NCBI GenBank assembly: GCA_023653785.1
Contig: JAMKCH010057147.1
Span: 62,001-126,000, forward strand
Length of the DNA: 64,000 nucleotides
From: Ophioderma brevispina
Lineage: Eukaryota > Echinodermata > Ophiuroidea > Amphilepidida > Ophiodermatidae
Reading direction: 5' to 3'
Made by a program: the position numbers and the translations under genes. This document shows, piece after piece, positions 47,601 to 56,017 of this stretch; position 1 is the first letter of the stretch, and every line of letters begins with the position of its first letter. Below the pieces are notes generated by a model. It had not been told where the DNA came from. It searched no databases and saw nothing but the letters and a program-made list of their open reading frames with translations.

Positions 47601-50600
47601 CTGGACCCACAAAACTGTAAAGAAAAAAAAAGATGTATCAATTAAAACAAGAAACACAAAAGTACAGCTGTACAAATAGGTTCCACATCAGTTAGTCAAT
47701 TAGCCGATGAGAGTCATATCTACTTGGGGCACCTACCTACCTTAAATTTACTACAGAAGGGATAAATTATGAGAAAAATTTATACACAGCCAGACTCATC
47801 TTCTATCAACCATGTGATTTAGATCATTCAACACATCAAATGAGCAGATCATGCTCTCATCAGCAATCATATATGGCTGCTCCAGCTTTGTAAAGTCACA
47901 CAAGATAATTTTAAACATCTAATTCACTGGTAAGCATTAAATTTAAGATTAAACACTTTCAACCAAGCAACGACAGATCTCCCAGTTAACAAGTGAGAGA
48001 AAAGTATACCTAACAAGATTGGAAGCAAAGCTGTGATCCCTGTTAACAGCAATTTTAGTATATCACACCAGGTCTGCTTCAACTTGCAATGACTATGCTG
48101 CATGACAGCGCTATGAGTGCCTAAGTTTTCTAAGGGCAAGGCTTCCTGTAAATCAGGCCATTTTGCCAAATTTTGTGTTTCAATTCTTGACCTAACACGC
48201 GTAAAATTCAGAGTTTTGATGTATTAAAGAATAGATATTTGGTGGGATCACATGACCGTATGGGTGAAATTTCCCAAAACTGGTGCATTGGGGAGTGACT
48301 CAATACACCCTTTGGATATACATTGCATGGTGTTTGATAACAATCATTGCTTTACTATCAGTCAAGAAAATAGTGGAATTAACATAATACTACACCAAAC
48401 CCGCATGCATTCTACAACCAATGCATTGACTAATGTTTCAAATCTCTTAGGTATACTTGTCTCAGCTGAGACCATTATTGTTACTTTGGACAAAATAGTT
48501 GCAAACTTAGTATCTAGCCTAGCAGCAAATGCTATGATGATATACTCAGAAATATGCTACTTACACAGCATGTTATTGTGCAGAAAATTGACCAGAATGA
48601 TAACCCTTAAGCAAAATGACTACCGGCCAGGGAATGCCAAGATGGTTACTGTGTAGCACTGCTTGAATACTATCAGGGAGCTGCAATGGTATAACAATGG
48701 CTAATTAATAACACAGGTTTTAATGAAGCAATACGCATACCAACAGCTTCACTATCAAATAGTCTCTTGATATTGCCAGTCAATATAAGAAACTGGTGGG
48801 AGACTAAAGTAACAATGCACATCAAGGGGTGAGTGGGAAAAAGATGTAACTCCATATTAGGTAAAAATGAGATCTTACACTTGATATCAAATTATCAGAA
48901 AATGTGGGGTCTCAAGGAAAAACAAAGACATAACTCCATCCCCATTCAAGTCAATGGCTAGTCAAACAGAGACTTTGCTCCTTAATGCCTAAATGCTCAG
49001 CAAAAAATAGACTTCTGTGGGAAGTTTTTAAAATCGGACAAAAATGAGTTTCATCTTTATGTCACAGACCCCTAGATATGCGGTGTCTGGAAGAGTAAAT
49101 CTCGAACTAACTGCATTAATTGGCATTTACCTGCGTAAGTAGTGCATGTTGCATTTGGCATGCTTTCTAACGGTGTGCAGGATGTGTGGTGTGAGGATGG
49201 TGGGTGTGTGGGTGCATGTGAGGCATGGTGTGCACATGTGCATGTATGTGCATGTGTGTGTGTACTTGTACAACATAAATTATCTATTGAAATTCTTCAA
49301 AACCAAGGTCCTCGGAAGGAAATCTTTTGTTCTCGGTAGTTTAAAATGCAGTTTGTTTTAACAATAGGTGGTTCTTTTGATATCCTCAGAAGTATATACA
49401 AAACAACAAAATGTGTGTGTGTGTGTGTGTGTGTGTCACTGTATTACCCCCTAATACAGGAGTTCTCAATTTAGCTGAAGGGCCAGAGAATGCCGAACAA
49501 GTTTGAAAGTTCTGTATTTGAAAGAGCCAAATACACTTGAATTTCTTTATATTTTACAGCAACCCAAAAAGTAATGGTTGGCGGCCGATTTGGCCTGCGG
49601 GCCGCCTATTGAGAACCCCTGTCCTAATATGGCTTATTTAATCTGGTCACACTCGATTTACCTCAGACTGACTACATTACCACTAACTCAGACCTCAGGA
49701 TAATGGAAGGTTACCCCTGTGAGGCTGTTTATGTGACTGTCCAAAAGGAATGAACACTGTATCTTTGCTCCAATAAATCCTCACACAGCAAGTATGCTAA
49801 GGTGTATCCGGCCACCCCCCGTGAGTGGGGACAAAACCGGATTTAAAACTGGTTTAATTAACACTAACGAAACTGTCCCTTCACACTTTAATACGAGTAC
49901 AGTCAGTGCAAACTTCATCCATTACTCCCTAATCCAATCTAATTCTATTGCTTACCAATTCAACAGCCGGTTCACAATAGTGGTTCAATGTCGATAACAT
50001 TGGTTGAAAAGACGTCAATGTAGATGTAAGAAAATCACCAAATTGATCATACAAGGTACTTGAATTCTGTGCCTGGGTTACATCTGTCTCACCCTCCTCT
50101 TCAACTTCAATGGTCACTCCATCATCATTTAGCCCATCATCAAGATGGTTATGTGCAACCTGAAGATCAAAGTTTACAAATACACCAACTGAATCCAGTC
50201 CCCAAGTCATTCCATTTACAGCAGCAATTCTAGTGTGCATATCTCCTGCACTAGGCTAAATATATGTTACTTTTGTTAGTTTTCCCAATTATAATACCCA
50301 TTACAAGTGCACTCCCAAATCCCTAAAGCAGCCTGGCACATTCACAGTTCAATGATCAACATGCATACCTACATGCAAATCTGGTTGGGATATAACAAGT
50401 TATGCTAAAATCCTAATGCGTCAATGCAATTGTCAATATAAGAATATCTACTCTATTCGGTTTCCTGGCACCCTCAAGTCCTAAGAATCAGAAGAAAATG
50501 CCTAATCAAAATTAGTTTTTGTAAAAAAAAAAACAGCAGAAAATAAGTTTTCTTGTCATGTGATCACTAAGCTGCATCAAATCAAAGCAAGCTAATGGAA

Positions 50601-53600
50601 AGAAGAGGGTTAGCAAAACAGATCCCTAGAAAGCAGTGTATTTATTTGCTCTATTTACCCTAGCCTAAAGATCACATCACAAATACTCTATTATTTGGTT
50701 AACATACTGCCACCTGTTTTCCCAATGTGCTGAGTTACATTAAAGATGGTTAAAATGAGGGGGGAGAATTTGTGTCCCAATGCCTGTGAATGAGCCTGAT
50801 TGCATTGCTTTATTTTTGAGCAAGGATTGAAAAGGGAGTAAAAATAGTCAAGTCTGAACTCAGATGGACTTCACCACATACTCAGTCAGGACCATGGCTT
50901 GTGAAAATGTAAGGAAAATACTAAAAGGTTATTTTGATCTTCATTTCCCATTTATTTATAAACCAAAAATGAAAGAACTTGAAATGTCAATAACTTAATG
51001 TGTATGTAACACGCTAAGCAGCTTCCAACTAAAAGAATACTCAATAACATTTTGGTATAACATTAATGTCTCAGTTTTCTCCCCTTTCCATCAATCTCAT
51101 TTACTTTTGTTGGGTCACATTTGTTAGTCTAAATGCATACATATCCCCTGCCCATGTGCAAAAACAAACAACTTTTGAGTTCTGTCAATTTGAAATGACA
51201 TTTTACACAACCAAATTAAGTCTTTTTACTAAAATGGATAGGATATTGAGGCCAGTGAATTTAACTTATATTGAGGGATCATTCCATATAAAGAAAATTA
51301 CCAACATTTTGTTGGGATCACTCGCCAGAATAGTTCAATATTAAAATACCATGTCTTAAATCATTCATGATTTACAACAATAGTAAAACTGCACGTACTA
51401 GTTAAAAAGAGGTCGTCCCCAAATTGTTTGTTTTTTCCTAAACTGTGACTTTGTACACTGATGGCAACCATACACAACATGATTAAAAGGCAACAACAAA
51501 CACAAAATCATACTTCAATGCTAAAATAAATATACAAAAGAACAAGATACATGGTGGAAAAAGTGACTGCAAAATTAAATACAATGTGTGTGAGCGTTTA
51601 CAAATGGGAGAAAAAGTCTTATCAGGAACATTCTTTGGTAAACATATTAGAAATACTAATCTGAGGTTTGGGCAGGTTGAAAGCTCCAATGCCCAAGATA
51701 CTGAACAGTTATAATTCACATCTTTGACTACAATCTTGGATATTATCATGCTGATTTCAGTATTTCAGATTGTAGCAACTATATAAAAAATTTTTGAACA
51801 AACTCCTCCTTAGAGCTATCAAAGAATGTACCTCATATGACTTGACAGCAACATGACATCATAGATGTAAACAAAATCATCTACTCCACACAACCAAATA
51901 GTGAAATAGTGGACAGAGGCATGGAAAGAGAGAAATAACAAAAATGGCTACCAAGCAGGCTGCAAACAGCAATGTGACCTGATCTTAAGCAGGCATGCTT
52001 ACTTTGCATATTGCCGCTACAAAACAAAGAAACAAAGACAAGTCATGTCTTCAATCTCTCACCCTTCTCCCGAACCTTCCTGTGTTTTTCCCGGCAACCT
52101 CAGGCTCATCCTGAATGTTGGGTCTCTTGTGAACATTTCCCGCTCTTGGATGGTTGACTTGACCATGCTGGTGGGATCCCAAATTTGACTGGGTGGGTTG
52201 AGAGGAAGAAACCACCCTCTCTGCAGTTCCTTCGTTAGCCTTCTTTTCTTCAGCCTGGCGTCGTAGTTGATGAGATTTCAAATGATTTAGATCAATTTCC
52301 ACAGTTAACTTATCATCAGTATCACCTTCAAAGACAAAATCACCAGTTTGGTGTTCATCATAACTAGAATGTTCTTTGCCTTTATTGTCGGTATTGCCGT
52401 GTTCTGTGCTGGTTGTCTGCTCAAGTGGCTGATGTGATTGATGATTACCTTTCCACACTTGTTGGCTGGGCATTGTTGGCTTAGGCTTGGTTTCATCACC
52501 TGCCTCTGCAGAGGTGTCGCTATCACTAGTGACCATTTCTTCATCTTGAATTGTGTCAGCATGCTGCTCAACACTTTGATCAATCTCATTTTTATTGGCT
52601 TCATTTTGATTCCCTCTACTGACTCTATCCTGATTAACATCTTCATCCTGGTATTGCAACTCCTGTTGTTCTTTAACTTCATGACCCTGTGCAGTTTCTC
52701 CACCATCTATGATAACTCGATCTTTCTCCACACGCTTTGTACTAGGCTCACGTTGTTTTGGAGGTGGTGTGGAAGAGCCTTCTGGATGTGCTATGATTCC
52801 TTCCTGGGTCAGTGTAGTTTCTCCAAAGCCACTGTCGGTCGGATTTTTCCCGTTATGATTTTCATTAGGCTCCTGTTGCTTTGTTTCAGAATCCAAAATT
52901 GATACTCCATCACTGACACCATCAGTATTGGGTTGATCTATTTGTTTGTCAGGAGACACATCACCACTTGATTCATCAAGAATGGAATTATCCACTTCCA
53001 AATCAGCGGCTTTCAAATCAGGTGGATGTTGATCAGTTGGTTTGTCCAGTACCTGTTGTTGATCGAGGTGTTGAGTGGAAGAGACTTGTGGTTGCTCTTG
53101 GAATTCCTCTGTGTAGGTATCATCAACTGATGGATCCTTTTCATCAAAAGGGATTTGTTGATCCCCAATTTCTCCTCCAGAAGGAACCCCCATATCTATC
53201 TCATTAGATTCTAGTGACTTAGTTCCCTCTACTGGTTCAGTTGAATGGTGGTCCGTTGCTGCATCTTTCTGCATCACTGGTTTGGGGTCTTCTGATTTTT
53301 TAGTTTCCTGCTGTTTGACATTCCCAGAATCACTTGGAGGACTGCCAGGTTCCTTTTTGGCATCAGCTATTTTATTCAATGGTGGTTTGGAATAGCCAGA
53401 TTTCATGAAGCCTCTCCTGTGTACTGGATCATTGACCAATATTTCAATTTGTGCAATTACTGCCTCTGGCCGCCCTATAAAATGTGGCTGTCTAGATAGA
53501 AGACCAACATATTCAGCCATTTTCTTTTGATCAAGATCAGGGTCTGAAGGAAGAGAAAGACGTTTTTGGGGAGCAGCATCATTATTTGAGCTGGAAGTCT

Positions 53601-56017
53601 GGCTAGCATCCTTCTGGTCACCATGGAAATTCTTTTGGGTTTGATCGGTTGGAAGGCTTGGTGTTGCAGTAGGAAGCTGGTCTGGTCTGAAGGGCATATC
53701 TGTGTTTGGTGTTGGTTCTAAGTGTACTCCAGTCTGTTCTGAAGAACCAGAAATGGGTGTAGGTTGGATATTGTCTGATATAGATGCCTTGTCAGGTGCA
53801 TGACTTGAAGGAGGCACAGGGTCCTCAAGATCTTCCAATAAAATGGTTGTTCCATCAATGACCTCAAATGCTGGACTTGCTTCAACTTCTTGTTGATACT
53901 GCGGGGTTGGCATATTGCCCTTAAATACACTGTTAAGCATTTCTGAGGAATCGGGTTGGCCATCTTCAGTACTTGCTCTATGGTTTACATCAGCTTCTAT
54001 ATTAACACCACTCTTATGACTAGATACATTTATATCAGGTTTGTTTACCTCAGGGTTTTCCATGTTATCTACTTGGTCTGCATTATCTACATCGAGATTT
54101 GCATCAGGACCATCACCTTCTTCAACAACATGATCATCACTGTTACTATCTTCAGGCGGTTCCCCATCCTCTTCATGATCACCTCCTCCGCCATCTCTAT
54201 CTCCATCTCCATATGCAGCATCAGCAGTATCTTCCATACTATTGTCATTTTCCTGTCCAGAGTCAGTCTGATCTTGCTGCTGACTAGAGGATCCATGGGG
54301 ATCTTCGATGTCGCCTTGGCCGTCATGTGTCCCATGGCTGCCAGGGGTGTCAGATTTGATAGGCCCATCATGGGTTGGGGCTTCATTTATGGACTCTACA
54401 GGAGCACCTCCAGCAGAATGCTCATCAGACATCTGTTCTGGAACTTCTTCCTCAGTTGTAGCCTTTGGGAATTGCTGAGGATCAGAGTCAACTGCAGGTT
54501 CAGTGTCATCAGAGTTGGTTGGATCTGAAATGAACAATATTCCCATTAATATTTCAATTATAATGCAAATAAACCAAACAACATTAGCTAACATGAAAAT
54601 TGTTGATTGCAGCATCTGTAAACATGGGAAGAGTTGCTTCTTATTCAATGCAACAAACACAACAATTTGAAGTAGTCCAAAAAGTCAATAACCCAATAAT
54701 TCTATGTAGGTGATTGTCAATTCTCGCTTCACTAGATGAAAATGTCAGGTCTTTGATTTGAGTGCACCATCAGGACCTGTAATCCTGTTGTCTATGCTCT
54801 GGTATAAATTGTGCATACCATATTTTCTGTAATAAACACCACCCCCCAATAAATGCCACTATATTTTTTTTACCCAATATTCCTAAAAATACCATAGATT
54901 ATGCCATGCATGCACATATACACTGATAATTACCAATTGTTATTGCAAAATTGCAGGCATATTTGCTGGCCTTTAATTTGGCTATTGTGTGCACAATTCG
55001 CAGATTATGTTGTCAAGTATAGATACCTTTGACATATGTAGATTCTTGTAGAAACAACATATTGTGTATCCAAAATGTGTTAAATAGACTCTTTTAGTGG
55101 GAAGGTTTGCTATTTTCATACAGCTTGGGATACAGCAATTGTAGATGTTGTTGACCAGTAACCATGACCAGCATCTCTTCAGGAATGGAAGAATGGAATA
55201 TTGCTAAAACATAACAACTCTTCTAGTATGTTTCTAAAGTCTGTAAACATAAGGAACCACTTTTCACTAACAATTACAGCAATCCACCAGAATTACATGT
55301 ATTGGGCAGGGTCACATATTAGTAAGGTGAAGCTGTGACAGTGCGTGTTAGTTAAACCAAAGTTTTAAATCCGGTTTTGTCCCCGCTAATGGGGGTGGCC
55401 AGATACACCTCACACTCAGCAATACTGCTGTGTGAGGATTTATTGGAGCAAAAAGATAATTGACCAGATGCCCTTCCTGACGTCAATCCACAGTTTTCGG
55501 CGGTGGGCCTAGCCTTTGGGCAACCATGCCCACCATGCAAGGCAGCATGTGCTGGATGGCAGCCATTAGCTCTCCAGAGCTGACACCAGGGTAACCAGCT
55601 ACCCTCCTCATCAGATTTCCTTAGAAACCCAATGGGGGTGACGGTATACCCGCCGACACTCTGCCCTGGGACAGGTAGTACTGGTTACCAGGATACCAGT
55701 AGCGGGCCCTCATAGGAAACCTGACCTGCGACAATACCGCCTTTTCAAACTTGAGGATGCCACAACAGAGATTCTGACTTAGGCAACTAACTGCTCAATC
55801 TTTTCAGTTCATGAAATGGTACATTTTAGATGTGTGTTTGCTTGCCAATGTATCTGCATACCGTATTAAAAATTATGAAATCAATATGGGTGAGGCTCTA
55901 CTGGTTGAGCAAGATTATAACATTAATTATTACTTCTTTGATCTAGACTTTGTTGAAAGCAGATGTACTTACCTTCAACACCTTCATTCTCAGATGTTTC
56001 TGAAGCTGCCTCATCAC
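24753..56017 (-). CDS. TANGO1: TANGO1 (MIA3/cTAGE5 family), 22 exons, N-terminus missing
   Basis: TANGO1 sits at ER exit sites. Its luminal part engages cargo such as procollagen, and its cytosolic coiled coils and proline-rich tail bind COPII components (Sec23). The identification rests on architecture: acidic luminal region, one hydrophobic membrane segment (48010-48145 with 47590-47614), a long coiled coil, then a Pro-rich tail. It also rests on local signatures, including YDKKAHEAW followed by VRAAER...ENAGLRH, the conserved end of the second coiled coil in this family. About 1,660 codons are in the window, against about 1,900 in human MIA3. The missing part is the signal peptide and SH3-like domain. 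Most exon junctions agree in phase. Exceptions are the step from 47590 to 47019 and the steps around 40278-34093. Single-base slips (40278-40370 and 25660-26174) suggest assembly indels. Vertebrates have two paralogues, and I cannot tell orthology from this alone. Confidence 0.9.
25660..26174 (-). CDS. TANGO1: TANGO1 proline-rich exon 2, collagen-like Gly-Pro-His repeats
   Basis: Acceptor TTTGCAG and donor GTATGT bound 515 bases (enters in phase 1, leaves in phase 0). The core is about fifteen Gly-Pro-x triplets, many reading [12 protein letters not shown], followed by [13 protein letters not shown] and the tail. In this family the proline-rich domain binds Sec23 in the cytosol. Near the start, a stretch reading [14 protein letters not shown] is what the Gly-Pro repeat gives when read one base out of frame. 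A compensating -1/+1 pair of indels therefore sits in about 26095-26145. Confidence 0.85.
26443..26765 (-). CDS. TANGO1: TANGO1 proline-rich exon 1
   Basis: Acceptor TTTTCCCAG and donor G/GTAAGC bound 323 bases, with phases fitting both neighbours. It begins [11 protein letters not shown] and contains several PPP motifs ([31 protein letters not shown]). Triple-proline motifs are the known Sec23-binding element of this domain. Confidence 0.9.
27960..28690 (+). repeat. Degenerate tandem repeat rich in TGACC
   Basis: TTGAC(T/C)ACACCCACCAAG followed by TTCATGACCATACAACC recurs at about 27982, 28090 and 28188, with periods of about 100-108 bases. TTTGACCTTTGACC blocks and a (CA)n tract follow, ending near AGTTTGGCGGGGACC. 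Related sequence recurs at 39880-39990 and 45.8-46.8 kb. Confidence 0.65.
29719..29741 (+). repeat. (ATT)n microsatellite
   Basis: About seven ATT units. Confidence 0.85.
29835..30180 (-). repeat. Dispersed repeat, inverted partner of 17070-17345
   Basis: The minus strand carries the GTCGTGCACGACA core and flanking blocks of the 17.1-kb copy. Confidence 0.65.
31063..31130 (-). CDS. TANGO1: TANGO1 coiled-coil end exon
   Basis: Acceptor TTCTTTTAG and donor CAG/GTAGGC bound 68 bases (enters in phase 0, leaves in phase 2). It encodes [20 protein letters not shown] then RH. The RAAER...LRH pattern is the conserved end of the second coiled coil in TANGO1/cTAGE5. Confidence 0.9.
31240..31260 (+). 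repeat. G homopolymer (21 bp)
   Basis: Uninterrupted G run in the intron upstream of the 31063-31130 exon. Confidence 0.9.
32064..32292. mobile_element. hAT-type MITE, 229 bp
   Basis: The ends CAGGGATATAGC and GCTATAACCCTG are inverted. A perfect 8-bp target duplication GTCTAATC flanks it (32056-32063, 32293-32300). The left half is GC-rich with repeated CCGGC motifs. Intronic. Confidence 0.9.
32639..32665 (+). repeat. (CA)n microsatellite
   Basis: Uninterrupted CA dinucleotides within a TANGO1 intron. Confidence 0.85.
32805..32840 (-). CDS. TANGO1: TANGO1 12-codon micro-exon
   Basis: Acceptor TTGGTTTAG and donor GTAAGA bound 36 bases in phase 0-0. It encodes [12 protein letters not shown], matching the ATHEKKAHENW signature of vertebrate MIA3. 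Confidence 0.9.
33229..33291 (-). CDS. TANGO1: TANGO1 coiled-coil exon, reading frame uncertain
   Basis: Acceptor TTTTGCAG and donor GTAAAT bound 63 bases. Phase 0 gives [20 protein letters not shown], which fits both neighbours. A one-base slip would instead give [12 protein letters not shown], closer to the EEMEDELQKTE stretch expected from vertebrate MIA3. Position and length fit the family; the frame may be affected by an indel. Confidence 0.6.
33855..33920 (+). repeat. Dispersed repeat (5880 / 48262 family)
   Basis: Carries the GTTGCATTG...GATTCAATACACTC core shared with the other two copies. Confidence 0.5.
33995..34093 (-). CDS. TANGO1: Probable TANGO1 coiled-coil exon
   Basis: Acceptor TGTTTGCAG and donor CCT/GTAAGG bound 99 bases with one fully open frame (phase 0-0). 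It encodes [19 protein letters not shown] and flanking residues. Together with the next exon it gives 54 residues, close to the 55 expected here from vertebrate MIA3. The preceding exon leaves in phase 2, so one base is unaccounted for. Confidence 0.55.
34470..34705. repeat. Foldback element
   Basis: The arms pair around GAATAAAAGA, GGATTTG, TTTTGCCTATCTAAT and GGCAGTCCAATATTT (left 34498-34567, right 34610-34680). Looser pairing continues outward through AACCAAAA / TTTTGGTT. The ORF through it is an artefact. Intronic. Confidence 0.75.
34809..34943 (-). CDS. TANGO1: TANGO1 coiled-coil exon
   Basis: Acceptor TTTGACAG and donor AAG/GTGAGA bound 135 bases (enters in phase 2, leaves in phase 2). 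It encodes [20 protein letters not shown] and on to [10 protein letters not shown], a charged heptad pattern with only this frame open. Confidence 0.8.
35004..35335. repeat. 330-bp segment with inverted ends
   Basis: TTATTCAAACACATTATGTT...CTAACTGAAG at 35004-35047 is inverted at about 35293-35335 (CTTCAGTTAGATGATTTATA and on). It encloses the left inverted repeat of the larger 35-40 kb structure. Confidence 0.7.
35045..35230. repeat. Left long inverted repeat
   Basis: Matches the reverse complement of 39590-39795. Shared blocks include TGACTGAAACA, GTGGAATGCCC, AGAGACATGGTCTC, TCACACCCTG and CAATTCCGTTT, at roughly 75-80 percent by eye. Confidence 0.75.
35556..39170. other. T-poor, GC-rich non-coding island in a TANGO1 intron
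   Basis: The composition changes abruptly from AT-rich flanks. In hand-counted lines T on the plus strand is about 8-13 percent (5 of 60 in 35761-35820 and 38041-38100), while A, C and G are each near 30 percent. CpG is frequent. Many medium ORFs appear only because T-poor DNA lacks stops. None has domain character, and frames switch. On the minus strand the left end carries a run of about 10 A (35567-35576), as at the 3' end of a retro-inserted RNA. Internal duplications include CTGCAGCCGCC at 38402 and 38589 with shared following blocks (period about 187). It could be a non-autonomous transposon body, a non-coding RNA locus or a retrocopy. Confidence 0.7.
39590..39795. repeat. Right long inverted repeat
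   Basis: Inverted partner of 35045-35230. Together they frame a unit of about 4.75 kb that contains the T-poor island. Confidence 0.75.
40278..40370 (-). CDS. TANGO1: TANGO1 coiled-coil exon with a one-base frame slip
   Basis: Acceptor TCCTTGCAG and donor GAAC/GTGAGT bound 93 bases. The entry frame reads [20 protein letters not shown] then AFH and a stop. Removing one T from the TTT at this point would let the coiled coil continue as FTKQIREYE up to the donor. A homopolymer indel, real or from assembly, is the simplest reading. Confidence 0.75.
40436..40625 (+). repeat. Dispersed repeat, inverted copy of 23150-23425
   Basis: Begins AGTCTAAAGTATGGAGTAAA and follows the minus strand of the 23-kb copy with indels and stops. 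Confidence 0.6.
41683..41726 (-). CDS. TANGO1: TANGO1 small exon
   Basis: Acceptor TTGTATAG and donor GG/GTGATG bound 44 bases (phase 0 to 2). It encodes [15 protein letters not shown] across the junction. It corresponds to the end of the first coiled coil, where vertebrates read ALTNCITQL. Confidence 0.75.
41905..41992 (+). repeat. Degenerate (TACTCA)n repeat
   Basis: ACTCATACTCA-type units recur throughout this short stretch. Confidence 0.7.
42094..42184 (-). CDS. TANGO1: TANGO1 coiled-coil exon
   Basis: Acceptor TTGTATAG and donor GAA/GTGAGT bound 91 bases (phase 2 to 0). It encodes [19 protein letters not shown] to DKDNEIE, a clear heptad pattern. Confidence 0.9.
42399..42430 (-). CDS. 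TANGO1: TANGO1 micro-exon
   Basis: Acceptor TTCCCTCAG and donor AA/GTAAGT bound 32 bases (phase 0 to 2). It encodes [11 protein letters not shown] across the junction. Confidence 0.85.
43488..43592 (-). CDS. TANGO1: TANGO1 coiled-coil exon
   Basis: Acceptor TTACTTAG and donor CAG/GTAATT bound 105 bases in phase 0-0. It encodes [20 protein letters not shown] to ELISSNTQ. Confidence 0.9.
43907..43978 (-). CDS. TANGO1: TANGO1 coiled-coil exon
   Basis: Acceptor TTCTCTTAG and donor GAG/GTGAGT bound 72 bases in phase 0-0. It encodes [18 protein letters not shown] to QQLEE. Confidence 0.9.
44284..44394 (-). CDS. TANGO1: TANGO1 coiled-coil exon
   Basis: Acceptor CTTCCACAG and donor AAG/GTAAAT bound 111 bases in phase 0-0. 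It encodes [20 protein letters not shown] to GLAEAEGK. Confidence 0.9.
44443..44503. repeat. Intronic hairpin with 19-bp perfect arms
   Basis: GTTAATGAGCTTGGTAACA at 44443-44461 is perfectly inverted at 44485-44503. Inner AGGAC/GTCCT pairing continues the stem. A partial third copy of the right arm (GTCCTTCTGTTACCA) lies near 44923-44937. Confidence 0.85.
45357..45434 (-). CDS. TANGO1: TANGO1 coiled-coil exon
   Basis: Acceptor CCTCTTCAG and donor GCA/GTAAGT bound 78 bases in phase 0-0. It encodes [20 protein letters not shown] to ENHQLA. Confidence 0.9.
45840..46250 (+). repeat. Degenerate tandem repeat, period about 157 bp
   Basis: CATGTG...ACCCAA...CCGTTAAAATCCAT...CAATTATGTACA at about 45999-46088 recurs at about 46156-46244. 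Neighbouring TGACC blocks tie it to the 28-kb repeat. Confidence 0.6.
46490..46700 (-). mobile_element. tRNA-derived SINE
   Basis: On the minus strand the right end reads GAGCAGGTAGCATAACAG (A-box-like), followed by GGTCCCAGGTTCGATCCCTG (B-box). A non-tRNA body continues to the left. Not an intact tRNA gene. Confidence 0.65.
46931..47019 (-). CDS. TANGO1: TANGO1 first recognised coiled-coil exon
   Basis: Acceptor TATCCAACAG and donor CTG/GTAAGC bound 89 bases. It enters in phase 1 and leaves in phase 0, encoding [20 protein letters not shown] to MNTNL. The previous placed exon leaves in phase 2, so an exon between them is missing or a base is lost. Confidence 0.8.
47590..47614 (-). CDS. TANGO1: TANGO1 micro-exon after the membrane segment
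   Basis: Acceptor TTTCTTTACAG and donor CAG/GTAGGT bound 25 bases (phase 1 to 2). It encodes VLWVQKDHR across its junctions, comparable to the FLWRTVLVVKDR that follows the membrane segment in vertebrate MIA3. Confidence 0.7.
48010..48145 (-). CDS. TANGO1: TANGO1 transmembrane exon
   Basis: Acceptor GATTTACAG and donor TTAG/GTATAC bound 136 bases (phase 0 to 1). The second half, [17 protein letters not shown], is the only strongly hydrophobic stretch of the gene in the window. It sits between the acidic luminal exons and the coiled coil, as expected. Confidence 0.85.
48262..48312 (+). repeat. Dispersed repeat (5880 / 33855 family)
   Basis: Contains ACTGGTGCATTG and GACTCAATACACCC. It lies inside a 134-residue ORF that I do not regard as a gene. 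Confidence 0.5.
49412..49437 (+). repeat. (GT)n microsatellite
   Basis: Thirteen uninterrupted TG/GT units. A second, imperfect TG-rich tract is at 49185-49265. Confidence 0.9.
49457..49621. mobile_element. hAT-type MITE, 165 bp
   Basis: The ends CAGGAGTTCTCAAT and ATTGAGAACCCCTG are inverted with one mismatch. An 8-bp target duplication flanks it (CCCTAATA / TCCTAATA). The GGCCTGCGGGCCGCC near the right end is typical of hAT-Charlie-like termini. Confidence 0.9.
49745..49860 (-). repeat. Dispersed repeat, inverted partner at 55353-55450
   Basis: The minus strand reads AAATCCGGTTTTGTCCCCAC, then GGTGGCCGGATACACCTTA and CTGTGTGAGGATTTATTG, matching plus-strand 55353-55450. The two copies flank the large luminal exon. 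Confidence 0.75.
49956..50255 (-). CDS. TANGO1: TANGO1 luminal exon before the membrane segment
   Basis: Acceptor ATATTTAG and donor TTG/GTAAGC bound exactly 300 bases (100 codons, phase 0-0). It encodes [20 protein letters not shown], then an acidic stretch ([11 protein letters not shown]), a possible N-glycosylation site (NSS) and an amphipathic end ([19 protein letters not shown]). It links the large luminal exon to the membrane exon without a phase break. Confidence 0.85.
52063..54524 (-). CDS. TANGO1: TANGO1 large acidic luminal exon, 820 codons
   Basis: Acceptor TTCATTTCAG and donor AGG/GTGAGA bound 2,462 bases (enters in phase 1, leaves in phase 0). The ORF continues a few codons on each side only as intron read-through. 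The product is rich in Asp, Glu, Gln, Ser and Pro, with little predicted order. One more structured, basic helix-like stretch lies about 45 percent of the way in ([20 protein letters not shown] then [17 protein letters not shown]). Vertebrate MIA3 likewise has its disordered acidic luminal region in one exon of about 2.5 kb. The exon stays open over its whole length, so this part of the assembly is sound. The plus-strand ORFs across it are shadows. Confidence 0.9.
54525..55972 (-). other. TANGO1 intron
   Basis: No exon seen. It contains the repeat at 55353-55450 and a longer GC-richer repeat-like block to about 55760. Confidence 0.6.
55353..55760 (+). repeat. Dispersed repeat with GC-richer extension
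   Basis: The first about 100 bases pair with 49745-49860. The remainder (for example CTCTCCAGAGCTGACACCAG and GGGACAGGTAGTACTGGTTA) is GC-richer than its surroundings and has no coding potential. Partial relatives are at 16320-16400 and 32990-33040. Confidence 0.6.
55973..56017 (-). CDS. TANGO1: TANGO1 small acidic luminal exon
   Basis: Acceptor ATTTTGTAG and donor GAAG/GTAAGT bound 45 bases (phase 1 to 1). It encodes [14 protein letters not shown] and joins the large exon to form GVED-PTNSDD. This is the most upstream exon I can assign to TANGO1 with phase support. Confidence 0.8.

Noticed and set aside
48252..48656. 134-residue plus-strand ORF
   Set aside because: It includes a dispersed repeat (48262-48312), has no domain features, and lies antisense in a TANGO1 intron.
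53956..54528. 190-residue plus-strand ORF, hydrophobic, like a membrane protein
   Set aside because: It is the antisense shadow of the acidic TANGO1 luminal exon. Asp/Glu codons read backwards give Ile/Phe/Val-rich sequence.
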